The notes under the pieces were generated by a model. It searched no databases, had not been told where the DNA came from, and was given only the letters and a program-made list of their open reading frames with translations. A program made the position numbers and the translations under genes. Shown in pieces: positions 18,152 to 26,550 of a DNA stretch of 64,000 nucleotides. The first letter of the stretch is position 1; each line of letters begins with the position of its first letter. This DNA is from Cronobacter muytjensii ATCC 51329 (GTDB taxonomy: Bacteria; Pseudomonadota; Gammaproteobacteria; Enterobacterales; Enterobacteriaceae), in the NCBI RefSeq assembly GCF_001277195.1, contig NZ_CP012268.1, forward strand, positions 3,844,001 to 3,908,000. The letters are read 5' to 3'.

Positions 18152-18999
18152 CCGGTCACCACCCCGCACTGCTGACGCCACACCCGTGGCGTCACGCCCG
18201 TTTCGCGGGTAAACACGACCGAGAAGTAGTTGCTGTCTTCAAAGCCGCAGCGCGCGGCGATATCGCTAATCAGCAGATCGGAGTGGCGCAGCAGATACTG
18301 CGCCTGACAGATACGCAGCTGGCGCAGGTACTGGCTGATGGTCATACCGGTCTGCTGGCGAAAGAGCTGGCGCAGCGGGCGTTCGGCAATCTGATAATGG
18401 CTGCAAAAATGCTGCAAATCGAACGGCACGTCGAGGCTGTTGCCAAGCGCCGCCATCAGCAGATCGAGCTTTTCGCCCTCGTCCGGCCCGGCCCCGCTCG
18501 ACGGCTGGTAGCGATGACGACGCAGCGTAATCGCCAGCTGTAAAAACAGGCTTTCGGCTAAACAGTGCGACAGCGCATCGTGCTTCGGGCTTTCATGTTC
18601 CAGCTGATCGATAACCTGCCGCGCCTGCACCATGCCGTGGCTGCTGAGCCGCCAGCGCGGATCGCCGCCAGGGCCACGCGGGTTTTCCAGTAGATCGCGC
18701 CAGTTCACGTTCAGTTGCAGCCGTTCAGGGCAATAAATGATGTTATGCAACACGAGATCGTTCACGGACTCGTAGCGGTGGCGGTCTTCGGCGCGAATAT
18801 AAAAGAGATCGCCGCAGGTAATGCGATAAGGCCGGTCGTTCAGCACATGCAGGCCGTTGCCGCGCCAGACCAGCACCAGTTCGCAGAACTCGTGGGTATG
18901 CTCGGCAAAGACATTTTGCGGGTAGCGATCCGCCACCACCACCGGCTGGGTAGGCGTGGCGAAAAAGTCCGCTTTCCTGAGCACTAACTGAGGGGCCAC
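18148..18999 (-). CDS. rhaR: AraC-family activator RhaR
   Basis: RhaR binds L-rhamnose and activates rhaSR. The 283-residue protein has an N-terminal cupin-type sugar-binding domain (AEHTHEFCELVLVWRGNGLHVLNDRPYRITCGDLFYI) and a C-terminal double helix-turn-helix ending CGFEDSNYFSVVFTRETGVTPRVWR. I chose the GTG at 18999, giving VAPQLVLRKADFF. GGAG stands seven bases upstream and E. coli RhaR starts equivalently at VAHQLKLLKDDFF. The open frame continues 108 codons further upstream into rhaS without homology. It follows rhaS on the reverse strand. Confidence 0.94.
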   Translation of the reverse strand: MAPQLVLRKADFFATPTQPVVVADRYPQNVFAEHTHEFCELVLVWRGNGLHVLNDRPYRITCGDLFYIRAEDRHRYESVNDLVLHNIIYCPERLQLNVNWRDLLENPRGPGGDPRWRLSSHGMVQARQVIDQLEHESPKHDALSHCLAESLFLQLAITLRRHRYQPSSGAGPDEGEKLDLLMAALGNSLDVPFDLQHFCSHYQIAERPLRQLFRQQTGMTISQYLRQLRICQAQYLLRHSDLLISDIAARCGFEDSNYFSVVFTRETGVTPRVWRQQCGVVTG

Positions 19000-19070
19000 T
19001 GGGCTTCTCCGGGACAAATAGCTGCAAAGTATGCAATTTTTTGCCCCAGAAAACGGTGATTCTCTTCGCG

Positions 19071-19907
19071 TTACTGCATCTGCCCGTCGCGCCCGAGGCG
19101 AATGTCGCGCGGCGACCAGGAAAACTCGCGCCGGAACAGCGTGGAGAAATGATTGCTGTCGCCAAAACCGCACTGGTAGGCAATCTCCGTCACACTCTCT
19201 TCGCTGTGGCGCAGCAGATAGCGCGCTTTCATTAAGCGTAAACGGTTGAGATAGCGCTGCGGCGTCAGGCCGGTGCGCTGCTTCAGCTGCCGATGCAGCG
19301 TGCGCAGCGAGAGCCGGTGGCACCCGGCGAGCTGTTCCCAGCAGACATCCTCCGCATAGTGATCTTCAAGCCAGGCGATCAGCTGATTCAGCCGCTCGTC
19401 GGCATGGCCGCTGCCCTGCGCCTGGCTGCCGCGCCGCAGCAGGATCAGCAGTTGCATAAACAGCATTTCCATACTGGCGATGGCGTGCACGTCGCTGCTC
19501 TCGCGCAGCGCCTCCAGTTGATCCACCAGCGGACGGGCCTGATGCAGCGTCTGCTGGCTGACGCGCCAGTGCGACGGATAGTGGCCGTCCTGCTCCTGCG
19601 GCAGGAGTTTTTCAAGCCCTGACAGGAAACTGAACGCCTGCGGCGAACGATACAGCACGTTGGTCAGACAGAGGTTTTCGGTATGTTCATACAGATGGCG
19701 GTCGTGGTCGCGCACAAAACAGACGGAACCGCCGCTTAACGTGTACGGCTGGCCGTTAAAGACATGCGTGCCCGTGCCGTGCTCGACGATGACAATTTCA
19801 TAGAAATCATGGTGATGTTCAGGAAAAGCCGCCTGCGGCAGACGCGGTTCAATGGTTACCGACGCCGCGCCGGTTGGGAAAAAATCAACGCACTGTAGTA
19901 CCGTCAT
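19071..19907 (-). CDS. rhaS: AraC-family activator RhaS
   Basis: RhaS is the rhamnose-responsive activator of rhaBAD and rhaT. The 278-residue protein matches E. coli RhaS: the cupin domain FPEHHHDFYEIVIVEHGTGTHVFNGQPYTL and the DNA-binding domain LSLRTLHRQLKQRTGLTPQRYLNRLRLMKARYLLRHSEESVTEIAYQCGFGDSNHFSTLFRREFSWSPRDIR. Two adjacent ATGs occur (19910 and 19907). The second gives MTVLQCVDFFP as in E. coli and better spacing from GGGGGCG. It is divergent from rhaB. Confidence 0.95.
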   Translation of the reverse strand: MTVLQCVDFFPTGAASVTIEPRLPQAAFPEHHHDFYEIVIVEHGTGTHVFNGQPYTLSGGSVCFVRDHDRHLYEHTENLCLTNVLYRSPQAFSFLSGLEKLLPQEQDGHYPSHWRVSQQTLHQARPLVDQLEALRESSDVHAIASMEMLFMQLLILLRRGSQAQGSGHADERLNQLIAWLEDHYAEDVCWEQLAGCHRLSLRTLHRQLKQRTGLTPQRYLNRLRLMKARYLLRHSEESVTEIAYQCGFGDSNHFSTLFRREFSWSPRDIRLGRDGQMQ

Positions 19908-20082
19908 CATCGCCCCCGCTTTCAGTAAAACCTGCCTGATAGTAGATAACGGTTCTCAACTACACCTTCAATTTTCGACGTCAAAACGCGCAAAGCCCGT
20001 CGGATTTTTAAGAAACGTCGTGAAATTTCTGGAAATGCGGCGCGGCTCACATGCGCCCACGCCTGGCCTGCAAACGCCGTTC

Positions 20083-20098
20083 TGTGAACTCCCTCACG
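20083..20098 (+). promoter_or_regulatory. CRP site of the rhaBAD promoter
   Basis: TGTGA-ACTCCC-TCACG has one mismatch to the CRP consensus and lies directly upstream of the RhaS half-sites. In E. coli CRP binds at the same relative place and coactivates rhaBAD. The rest of the 301-base rhaS-rhaB gap (19908-20208) holds the divergent promoters and no gene. Confidence 0.75.
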
Positions 20099-20101
20099 TT
20101 C

Positions 20102-20177
20102 ATCTTTGCTTCCTTGCCAGCGCCGGTAACGCGCTGTCAGTGGGATGAAGGTGCGCCGCCGCGCCGCTCCCTAGACT
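20102..20177 (+). promoter_or_regulatory. RhaS operator and -10 of rhaBAD
   Basis: The left half-site ATCTTTGCTTCCTTGCC (20102-20118) and the right half-site GTCAGTGGGATGAAGGT (20136-20152) are inverted repeats separated by 17 bases. They closely match the E. coli rhaBAD half-sites. The -10 hexamer TAGACT (20172-20177) is identical to the E. coli one. AAGGACC precedes the rhaB ATG. The match is strong enough that RhaS activation is the expected mechanism. Confidence 0.85.
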
Positions 20178-20208
20178 GGCGTCAGAGATTTCAACAAGGA
20201 CCCCTACC

Positions 20209-21681
20209 ATGACTATTCGCCATAGCGTCGCGGTCGACCTGGGCGCCTCCAGCGGCCGCGTGATGCTGGCCCGCTACGACAGCCAGGAACAGCGCCTGAC
20301 GCTTCAGGAAATCCACCGTTTCGCCAACGGCCTGCGCCGCGTAGACGGTTTCGACACCTGGGATGTGGATGCGCTGGAGCGTGAAGTGCGCCTCGGCCTG
20401 GAAAAAGCCTGCGGGTGCGGCGTCGTCATCGACAGCATCGGCATCGACACCTGGGGCGTTGATTATGTGCTGCTGGATGAGCGCGGCGAGCGCGTCGGCC
20501 TGCCGGTGTCGTACCGCGACAGCCGCACTGACGGCGTGATGGCCCGCGCGCAGCAGCAGGTGGGCCGGGAGGCTATCTACCGCCGCACCGGCATTCAGTT
20601 TCTGCCGTTCAACACCCTTTATCAGTTCCGCGCGCTGGTGGAACAACAGCCGGAGCTGGTCGGTCGTGTGGCGCATGCGCTGCTCATTCCGGACTATCTC
20701 TGCTACCGGCTGACCGGCGCGCTGAACTGGGATTACACCAACGCCACCACGACGCAGCTTATTAATATCGACACCGATAACTGGGACGAGACGCTGCTCG
20801 ACTGGGCGGGCGTGCCGAAACACTGGCTGGGAGTGCCGACGCACCCGGGTAATGTCATCGGCCGCTGGCGCAGCGCGCAGGGCATCGATATTCCGGTGGT
20901 ATCCGTGGCGACGCACGACACCGCCAGCGCCGTGATCGCCGCGCCGCTGGAGGGCAATGACGCCGCCTGGATCTCCTCTGGCACCTGGTCGCTGATGGGC
21001 TTTGAGAGCAAAACGCCCTACACCGGCGACCGCGCGCTGGCTGCCAATATCACCAACGAAGGCGGCGCCGAGGGCCGCTATCGGGTGCTGAAAAATATTA
21101 TGGGGCTGTGGCTGTTGCAGCGCGTCTGCAAAGAGCAGCGGGTCGACAACCTCCCTGCGCTTATCGACGCGGCCCGCGCGCTTCCCGCCTGCCGCTTTGT
21201 GGTGAACCCTAACGACGACCGCTTTATCAACCCGGACAACATGAGCCGCGAGCTGCAAACCGCATGCCGTGAGAACGGCCAGACTGCGCCGGAAAGCGCG
21301 GCGGAGCTGGCGCGCTGCATCTTCGACAGCCTGGCGCTGCTCTACGCCCGCGTGCTGGATGAGCTGACCGCCCTGCGCGAGCGGTCATTTACGGTGCTGC
21401 ATATCGTGGGCGGCGGCAGCCAGAACCCGTTTCTTAATCAGCTCTGCGCCGACGCCTGCGGCATTCCGGTGATGGCGGGCCCGGTGGAAGCCTCCACGCT
21501 TGGCAATATCGGCTGCCAGCTGATGGCGCTCGACGAAATAACCGACGTCGACGCGTTTCGCCGCGTGGTGACCGCCAGCCAGCCGCTGACCCATTTTCAA
21601 CCTCAGACTGACAGCGAGATTGCCCGCCATGCGGCGCGAGTTTCGCCGTATCGCCAAACCAGGAAGGAGCTTTACGCATGA
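20209..21681 (+). CDS. rhaB: Rhamnulokinase RhaB
   Basis: RhaB phosphorylates L-rhamnulose to L-rhamnulose 1-phosphate, the second step after isomerisation. The 490-residue product is an FGGY-family kinase with the phosphate-binding loop VDLGASSGRVML near residue 10, GIDTWGVDYVLLDERGERVG, the active-site THDTASAV, and the ATP-binding VGGGSQNPFLNQLCADACGIPV. The length and ends match E. coli RhaB (489). rhaA starts within its stop codon region (4-base overlap), so translation is coupled. Confidence 0.97.
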   Translation: MTIRHSVAVDLGASSGRVMLARYDSQEQRLTLQEIHRFANGLRRVDGFDTWDVDALEREVRLGLEKACGCGVVIDSIGIDTWGVDYVLLDERGERVGLPVSYRDSRTDGVMARAQQQVGREAIYRRTGIQFLPFNTLYQFRALVEQQPELVGRVAHALLIPDYLCYRLTGALNWDYTNATTTQLINIDTDNWDETLLDWAGVPKHWLGVPTHPGNVIGRWRSAQGIDIPVVSVATHDTASAVIAAPLEGNDAAWISSGTWSLMGFESKTPYTGDRALAANITNEGGAEGRYRVLKNIMGLWLLQRVCKEQRVDNLPALIDAARALPACRFVVNPNDDRFINPDNMSRELQTACRENGQTAPESAAELARCIFDSLALLYARVLDELTALRERSFTVLHIVGGGSQNPFLNQLCADACGIPVMAGPVEASTLGNIGCQLMALDEITDVDAFRRVVTASQPLTHFQPQTDSEIARHAARVSPYRQTRKELYA

Positions 21682-22934
21682 CCACTCAAATCAACCAGGC
21701 ATGGGAACTGGCGAAGCAGCGCTTCGCCGCCGTGGGCGTCGATGCTGACGCCGCGCTGCGCCAGCTCGACCGCCTGCCGGTATCGATGCACTGCTGGCAG
21801 GGCGACGACGTGGCCGGGTTTGAAAATCCGCAGGGGCAGTTGACCGGCGGCATCCAGGCCACTGGCAACTATCCGGGCAAGGCGCGTAACGCCGAAGAGT
21901 TGCGGGCCGATCTCGGCCAGGCCCTGAGCCTGATCCCCGGCCCGAAACGTGTGAACCTGCATGCCATCTACCTGGAATCTGACACGCCGGTTGCGCGCAA
22001 TGAAATTAAACCAGGCCATTTCGCGAACTGGGTCGCGTGGGCGCGTGAAAACGACCTGGGGCTTGATTTCAACCCGTCCTGCTTCTCGCACCCCTTGAGC
22101 GCCGATGGCTTTACGCTGTCGCACGCCAACCCGGAAATCCGCCAGTTCTGGATTGAACACTGTCAGGCGAGCCGCCGCGTGTCGGCCTCGTTCGGCGAAC
22201 AGCTCGGCACGCCGTCGGTGATGAATATCTGGATCCCGGACGGCATGAAAGATACGCCGGTAGACCGCCTCGCGCCGCGTCAACGCCTGCTGTCAGCGCT
22301 TGATGAGGTCATCAGCGAGAAACTTAACCCGGCACACCATATCGACGCGGTAGAAAGCAAGCTGTTCGGCATTGGCGCGGAGAGCTACACCGTCGGTTCT
22401 AACGAGTTTTATCTCGGCTACGCCGCCAGCCGCCAGACCGCGCTCTGCCTCGACGCCGGGCACTTCCACCCGACCGAAGTGATTTCCGACAAGATCTCCA
22501 GCGCCATGCTCTATGTGCCGCGCCTGCTGCTGCACGTCAGCCGTCCGGTGCGCTGGGATAGCGATCACGTTGTTCTGCTGGATGACGAAACCCAGGCCAT
22601 CGCCGGTGAAATCATCCGCCACGATCTGTTCGACCGCGTGCATATCGGGCTCGATTTCTTCGATGCCTCCATCAACCGCATCGCCGCATGGGTGATTGGC
22701 ACCCGCAACATGAAAAAAGCGCTGCTGCGCGCGCTGCTTGAGCCTACCGCACAGCTGCGTCAGCTGGAGCAGGAAGGCGACTACACCGCCCGGCTGGCCC
22801 TGCTTGAAGAGCAAAAATCGCTGCCGTGGCAGGCGGTCTGGGAAATGTACTGCCTGCGCCACGACACCCCAGCCGATGCCTCGTGGCTCACCACGGTCCG
22901 TCATTATGAACAACACGTTTTAAGCAAGCGCTAA
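21678..22934 (+). CDS. rhaA: L-rhamnose isomerase RhaA
   Basis: RhaA converts L-rhamnose to L-rhamnulose using Mn2+/Zn2+ in a TIM barrel. The 418-residue product matches E. coli RhaA (419). Metal and substrate residues lie in VESKLFGIGAESYTVGSNEFYLGYA, CLDAGHFHPTEVISDKISS and SRPVRWDSDHVVLLDDE. The ATG overlaps the rhaB stop, with AAGGAG upstream in rhaB. It is the first catabolic enzyme of the pathway although second in the operon. Confidence 0.97.
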   Translation: MTTQINQAWELAKQRFAAVGVDADAALRQLDRLPVSMHCWQGDDVAGFENPQGQLTGGIQATGNYPGKARNAEELRADLGQALSLIPGPKRVNLHAIYLESDTPVARNEIKPGHFANWVAWARENDLGLDFNPSCFSHPLSADGFTLSHANPEIRQFWIEHCQASRRVSASFGEQLGTPSVMNIWIPDGMKDTPVDRLAPRQRLLSALDEVISEKLNPAHHIDAVESKLFGIGAESYTVGSNEFYLGYAASRQTALCLDAGHFHPTEVISDKISSAMLYVPRLLLHVSRPVRWDSDHVVLLDDETQAIAGEIIRHDLFDRVHIGLDFFDASINRIAAWVIGTRNMKKALLRALLEPTAQLRQLEQEGDYTARLALLEEQKSLPWQAVWEMYCLRHDTPADASWLTTVRHYEQHVLSKR

Positions 22935-22943
22935 GGAGCACTC

Positions 22944-23768
22944 ATGCAACGCATTCTTTCTTCCTGGTTCGTACAGGGTATGGTGAAAGCCACCAGCGAT
23001 ATGTGGCTGAAAGGCTGGGATGAACGTAACGGCGGCAACGTGAGCCTGCGCCTTGACGCGGCCGACGTAGAGCCTTACCGCGATGAATTTTACCCGGAGC
23101 CGCGCTGCGTGGAGCTGAGCCAGCCGCGCGCTGAATTAGCTGGCTGCTGGTTTCTTGTCACCGGCTCCGGGAAATTTTTCCGCAATGTGCAGCTCGACCC
23201 GGCGGACACACTGGTGCTGCTGCGAATCACCGACGACGGCATGGCGTACCACATTCACTGGGGGCTGACCCACGGCGGCCTGCCGACCTCGGAGCTGGCG
23301 TCGCACTTCCAGTCTCACGCGGTGCGCAAGGCGGTCTCCGGCGGCAAAGACCGGGTCATCATGCACTGCCACGCCACTAACCTCATCGCGCTGAGCTTCG
23401 TGCTGGAGCTTGACGAAGCGCGCTTTACCCGCCTGCTGTGGGAAGGCAGCACCGAGTGCCTGGTGGTATTCCCGGATGGCGTCGGCATCGTGCCGTGGAT
23501 GGTGCCGGGCACCGACGGCATCGGCAGCGCCACCTCAGAGCAGATGAAAACCCACACCCTGGTGCTGTGGCCGCATCACGGCATTTTCGGCACCGGGCCA
23601 ACGCTTGATGAGGCGTTCGGGCTTATCGACACCGCCGAGAAATCGGCAGAGATCCTGGTCAAAGTGATTTCTATGGGAGGCATGAAACAGACCATTACGC
23701 GTGACGAGTTAATCGCGCTCGGCGAACGTTTCGGCGTGACGCCGCACGCCGGCGCCATCGCCCTTTAA
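22944..23768 (+). CDS. rhaD: Rhamnulose-1-phosphate aldolase RhaD
   Basis: RhaD cleaves L-rhamnulose 1-phosphate into dihydroxyacetone phosphate and L-lactaldehyde. The 274-residue class II aldolase has the zinc-binding histidines in HIHWGLTHGGLPTSELASHF and the later VLWPHHGIFGTG, and the phosphate-binding NGGNVSLRL near residue 31. It matches E. coli RhaD in length and at both ends. AAGGAGCACTC precedes the start, nine bases after rhaA. The lactaldehyde produced can be used by the FucO-like reductase five genes downstream. Confidence 0.97.
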   Translation: MQRILSSWFVQGMVKATSDMWLKGWDERNGGNVSLRLDAADVEPYRDEFYPEPRCVELSQPRAELAGCWFLVTGSGKFFRNVQLDPADTLVLLRITDDGMAYHIHWGLTHGGLPTSELASHFQSHAVRKAVSGGKDRVIMHCHATNLIALSFVLELDEARFTRLLWEGSTECLVVFPDGVGIVPWMVPGTDGIGSATSEQMKTHTLVLWPHHGIFGTGPTLDEAFGLIDTAEKSAEILVKVISMGGMKQTITRDELIALGERFGVTPHAGAIAL

Positions 23769-23789
23769 ATAACAACATCGCACGACGTT

Positions 23790-23811
23790 CAGGTCGCCCA
23801 CGGGCGGCCTG
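23790..23811 (+). promoter_or_regulatory. Intergenic hairpin between rhaD and the ABC transporter
   Basis: CAGGTCGCC (23790-23798) pairs with GGCGGCCTG (23803-23811) around CACG, a 9-bp stem with one G-U pair. No T-run follows, so it is more likely an mRNA processing or 3'-protecting hairpin, or an attenuator, than a full terminator. The 99-base gap shows no RhaS half-site pair. The transporter genes therefore probably depend on read-through from rhaB, or on a promoter I cannot recognise. Confidence 0.45.
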
Positions 23812-23867
23812 GCGCGATCGTGAACCTCTTACACCTGCAAACTGAGTCACTACGTGGAGTACAAGCA

Positions 23868-24860
23868 ATGAAAATAAAAGCCATTTTAGGTTGTACCTTC
23901 GCTGTCGCCGCCTGGGCGTTGTCAGGTTCCGTCTCTGCGGAAGTCAAAATCGCGCTGGTGGCGAAATCGCTCGGCAATGGATTTTTCGAAGCCGCGAACA
24001 CGGGTGCTCAGGAAGCCGCTAAAGAACTCGGGGATGTGAAAGTTATCTATACCGGCCCGACCACCACCACCGCCGAGGCGCAGATCGAAGTGCTTAACGG
24101 GTTGATCGCCCAGGGCGTGGACGCCATCGCCATCTCCGCCAACGACCCGGACGCCGTGGTGCCGGTGCTGAAAAAGGCAATGCAGCGCGGCATTAAGGTT
24201 GTCTCCTGGGATTCCGGCGTCGCGAAACAGGGCCGCCAGATCCATCTTAACCCTTCCAACAACGCGCTGATTGGCGACACCAACGTCCGGCTTGCCGCCG
24301 ACGCGCTGAAAGCGCTGAACGTCGAGAAAGGCGACGTGGCGATTTTAAGCGCCACGCCAACCTCGACCAACCAGAACACCTGGATTGCCGAGATGAAAAA
24401 GGTGCTGCCGAAGTACCCGTCGGTGAACCTGGTGACGGTGGCGTATGGCGACGATCTCTCGGATAAGAGCTACCGCGAGGCGGTGGGGCTGCTGAAGTCC
24501 TACCCGGATTTAAAAGTGATTGTGTCGCCGTCGTCGGTCGGCATTGTGGCGGCGGCGCAGGCGGTGAAAGACCAGGGCAAAATCGGCAAGGTTTACGTAA
24601 CCGGCCTGGGGCTGCCGTCTGAAATGGCAGGCGCGGTGAAATCGGGCGCGACCAAAAGTTTTGCCATCTGGAACCCCATCGATCTGGGATACGCCGCGAC
24701 CTATCTGGCGGATGATCTCGTCAAAGGCACCGCCACCAAAACCGAAGCGAGCATGGGCAAGCTTGGCACGGTGAAACTGGATGCCGACGGCAACGGCGCA
24801 ATGGCAGAGCCGTTTATCTACGATGCCAGCAATATTGATAAGTTTTCGAAGATTTTCTGA
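23868..24860 (+). CDS. Rhamnose-type ABC transporter periplasmic binding protein
   Basis: This is a periplasmic sugar-binding protein (type I fold, LacI-like) that would deliver L-rhamnose to the permeases encoded downstream. The 330-residue product has a classical signal peptide (MKIKAILGCTFAVAAWALSGSVSA, cleavage near residue 24). The mature sequence EVKIALVAKSLGNGFFEAANTGAQEAAKEL is typical of the autoinducer/rhamnose-binding subgroup known from rhizobial rhamnose importers. I chose the ATG at 23868 with GGAG nine bases upstream. Substrate is inferred from its place between rhaD and rhaM; an aldose or AI-2-like ligand cannot be excluded from sequence alone. Confidence 0.88.
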   Translation: MKIKAILGCTFAVAAWALSGSVSAEVKIALVAKSLGNGFFEAANTGAQEAAKELGDVKVIYTGPTTTTAEAQIEVLNGLIAQGVDAIAISANDPDAVVPVLKKAMQRGIKVVSWDSGVAKQGRQIHLNPSNNALIGDTNVRLAADALKALNVEKGDVAILSATPTSTNQNTWIAEMKKVLPKYPSVNLVTVAYGDDLSDKSYREAVGLLKSYPDLKVIVSPSSVGIVAAAQAVKDQGKIGKVYVTGLGLPSEMAGAVKSGATKSFAIWNPIDLGYAATYLADDLVKGTATKTEASMGKLGTVKLDADGNGAMAEPFIYDASNIDKFSKIF

Positions 24861-24926
24861 GTGTAAACAGGCAAGTAAGACGTTTTTGATGGTGAGCCAG
24901 AGGGACGTTGAACGGGCTGTTTTGCA

Positions 24927-24952
24927 GGGCGGGTACGCGCAGCGCACCCGCC
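24927..24952. repeat. REP-like palindrome between the ABC binding protein and ATPase genes
   Basis: GGGCGGGTACGCGCAGCGCACCCGCC is a GC-rich dyad of the same type as the units at 30121-30193 (shared core GGCGGGTA-GCGCAGCGC-CCGCC). It lies in the 178-base gap inside the transporter operon. REP elements at such positions often protect the upstream mRNA and allow higher expression of the binding protein than of the membrane parts. Confidence 0.6.
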
Positions 24953-25038
24953 ACGCTGAAGCGCCCCGCCAGCGTAACCCTAAAACCGCCGCCATCCCGC
25001 TGCGTCACAACACCCGGAACCCTGCCAGGAGACTAATC

Positions 25039-26550
25039 ATGTCGGCATCCACCCCTCTGCTTTCGCTCAAGGGGATCTGCAAAACCTTTCCCGGCGTGCG
25101 TGCGCTGGAAAATGTGCAACTTGAGCTCTGGCCTGGCCGTGTCACCGCGCTTATCGGTGAAAACGGCGCGGGCAAATCCACGCTGGTCAAAGTGATGACC
25201 GGCATCTACCAGCCGGATGGCGGCGAGATTTTGTATAAAGCCATCCCCATCGCGCTGCCCAACCCGGAGGCGGCGCATAAGGTGGGCATCACGGCCATTC
25301 ATCAGGAAACGGTGCTGTTTGACGAACTCACCGTCACCGAAAACATCTTCACCGGCCACTACCTCGTCAAAGGGCTTTTCAAAACCCTCGACTGGCCCGC
25401 CATGCACCGCCAGGCGCGGGAGATCCTCAACCGCCTTGAGGTCAACATCGACCCGCATGCGGTGCTGAAAACCCTGAGCATCGCCCAGCGCCATATGGTG
25501 GCGATCGCCCGCGCGCTCTCTTTCGACGCGCAGGTCGTCATCCTTGACGAGCCCACCGCCGCGCTGTCTCAGCATGAAATCCTGGAGTTTTATCAGATTG
25601 TCGAGCGCCTTAAGTACGAAGGCAAAGCCATCCTGTTTATCTCTCACAAATTCGACGAGATTTTCGAGCTGGCGGATCACTACACCATCCTGCGCGACGG
25701 CGTCTTCGTCAGCGCGGGCAGCATCGCGGAGATCACCGAAGAGCGCATGGTCGCGATGATGGTCGGACGCGCCATTACGCAGACCTACCCGAAAGTGGCC
25801 TGCGAGCCGGGCGACAGGGTACTGGAGGTGCGCGATCTCTGCCACCCGACCGAATTTGCGCATATCCATTTTTCGCTGCGTAAAGGCGAAATCCTCGGCT
25901 TTTACGGCCTGGTCGGCGCCGGGCGCACTGAGCTTATGCAGGCGCTGTGCGGCGTCACGCAACCCTCCGCCGGTGAGATTATCCTCAACGGCAAAACGGT
26001 GCGCTTCCGCCAGCCCGCAGACGCTATAGATGCCGGGATTGTCTGCGTGCCGGAAGAGCGTCAGAAACAGGGCGCGATTATCGCGCTGCCCATCGCCCAG
26101 AACATCAGCCTGCCGCAGTTAAGCCGTCTCAACCCGAACGGCATTCTGCATGACGAGCGCGAATGGGCGCTTGCCGATGAGTACGCAAAGCGCCTGCAGG
26201 TGAAGGCGTTTAGCTGGCGTCAGCCGGTTGAGACACTCTCCGGCGGCAATCAGCAGAAGGTCGTCATCGGCAAATGGCTCGCCACCCGGCCTGACGTCAT
26301 CATTCTCGATGAACCGACCAAGGGCATCGATATCGGCTCCAAAGCTGCGGTGCATCAGTTTATGTCCGAGCTGGTGGGTCAGGGGCTGGCGGTAATTATG
26401 GTGTCGTCCGAGCTGCCGGAAGTGATGGGCATGGCGGATCGCATCATCGTGATGCACGAAGGGCTGATGGTGGCGGAATATGCCGCCGGGAAAGCCACCG
26501 CCGAAAGTATCGTCAGCGCCGCCAGCGGCGCGGGCCGGGAGGCGGCATAA
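25039..26550 (+). CDS. Sugar ABC transporter ATP-binding protein (double ATPase, rhamnose-type)
   Basis: This 503-residue protein has two fused ABC ATPase domains, as in RbsA/XylG/AraG. The first domain has Walker A GENGAGKST (near residue 40) and Walker B VVILDEPTAAL. The second has the degenerate Walker A GLVGAGRTEL, an LSGGNQQKVVIGKWL signature and DVIILDEPTKGIDIG. It powers import through the two permeases that follow. The ATG at 25039 follows AGGAGACTAATC. An open frame extends upstream to 24781 but has no homology. It overlaps the next gene by one base (TAATG). Confidence 0.92.
   Translation: MSASTPLLSLKGICKTFPGVRALENVQLELWPGRVTALIGENGAGKSTLVKVMTGIYQPDGGEILYKAIPIALPNPEAAHKVGITAIHQETVLFDELTVTENIFTGHYLVKGLFKTLDWPAMHRQAREILNRLEVNIDPHAVLKTLSIAQRHMVAIARALSFDAQVVILDEPTAALSQHEILEFYQIVERLKYEGKAILFISHKFDEIFELADHYTILRDGVFVSAGSIAEITEERMVAMMVGRAITQTYPKVACEPGDRVLEVRDLCHPTEFAHIHFSLRKGEILGFYGLVGAGRTELMQALCGVTQPSAGEIILNGKTVRFRQPADAIDAGIVCVPEERQKQGAIIALPIAQNISLPQLSRLNPNGILHDEREWALADEYAKRLQVKAFSWRQPVETLSGGNQQKVVIGKWLATRPDVIILDEPTKGIDIGSKAAVHQFMSELVGQGLAVIMVSSELPEVMGMADRIIVMHEGLMVAEYAAGKATAESIVSAASGAGREAA

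Noticed and set aside
19000..19323. N-terminal extension of RhaR into rhaS
   Set aside because: The frame is open but has no homology to RhaR, while a GTG with a good ribosome binding site at 18999 gives the conserved protein.
20191..21258. A 355-residue reverse open frame opposite rhaB
   Set aside because: It is antisense to rhaB and runs into the rhaBAD leader; its composition is typical of shadow frames in GC-rich DNA.
24781..25038. N-terminal extension of the ABC ATPase across the REP-like repeat
   Set aside because: The extension translates the end of the binding-protein gene and a GC-rich palindrome and has no similarity to ABC proteins. The ATG at 25039 has AGGAG upstream.
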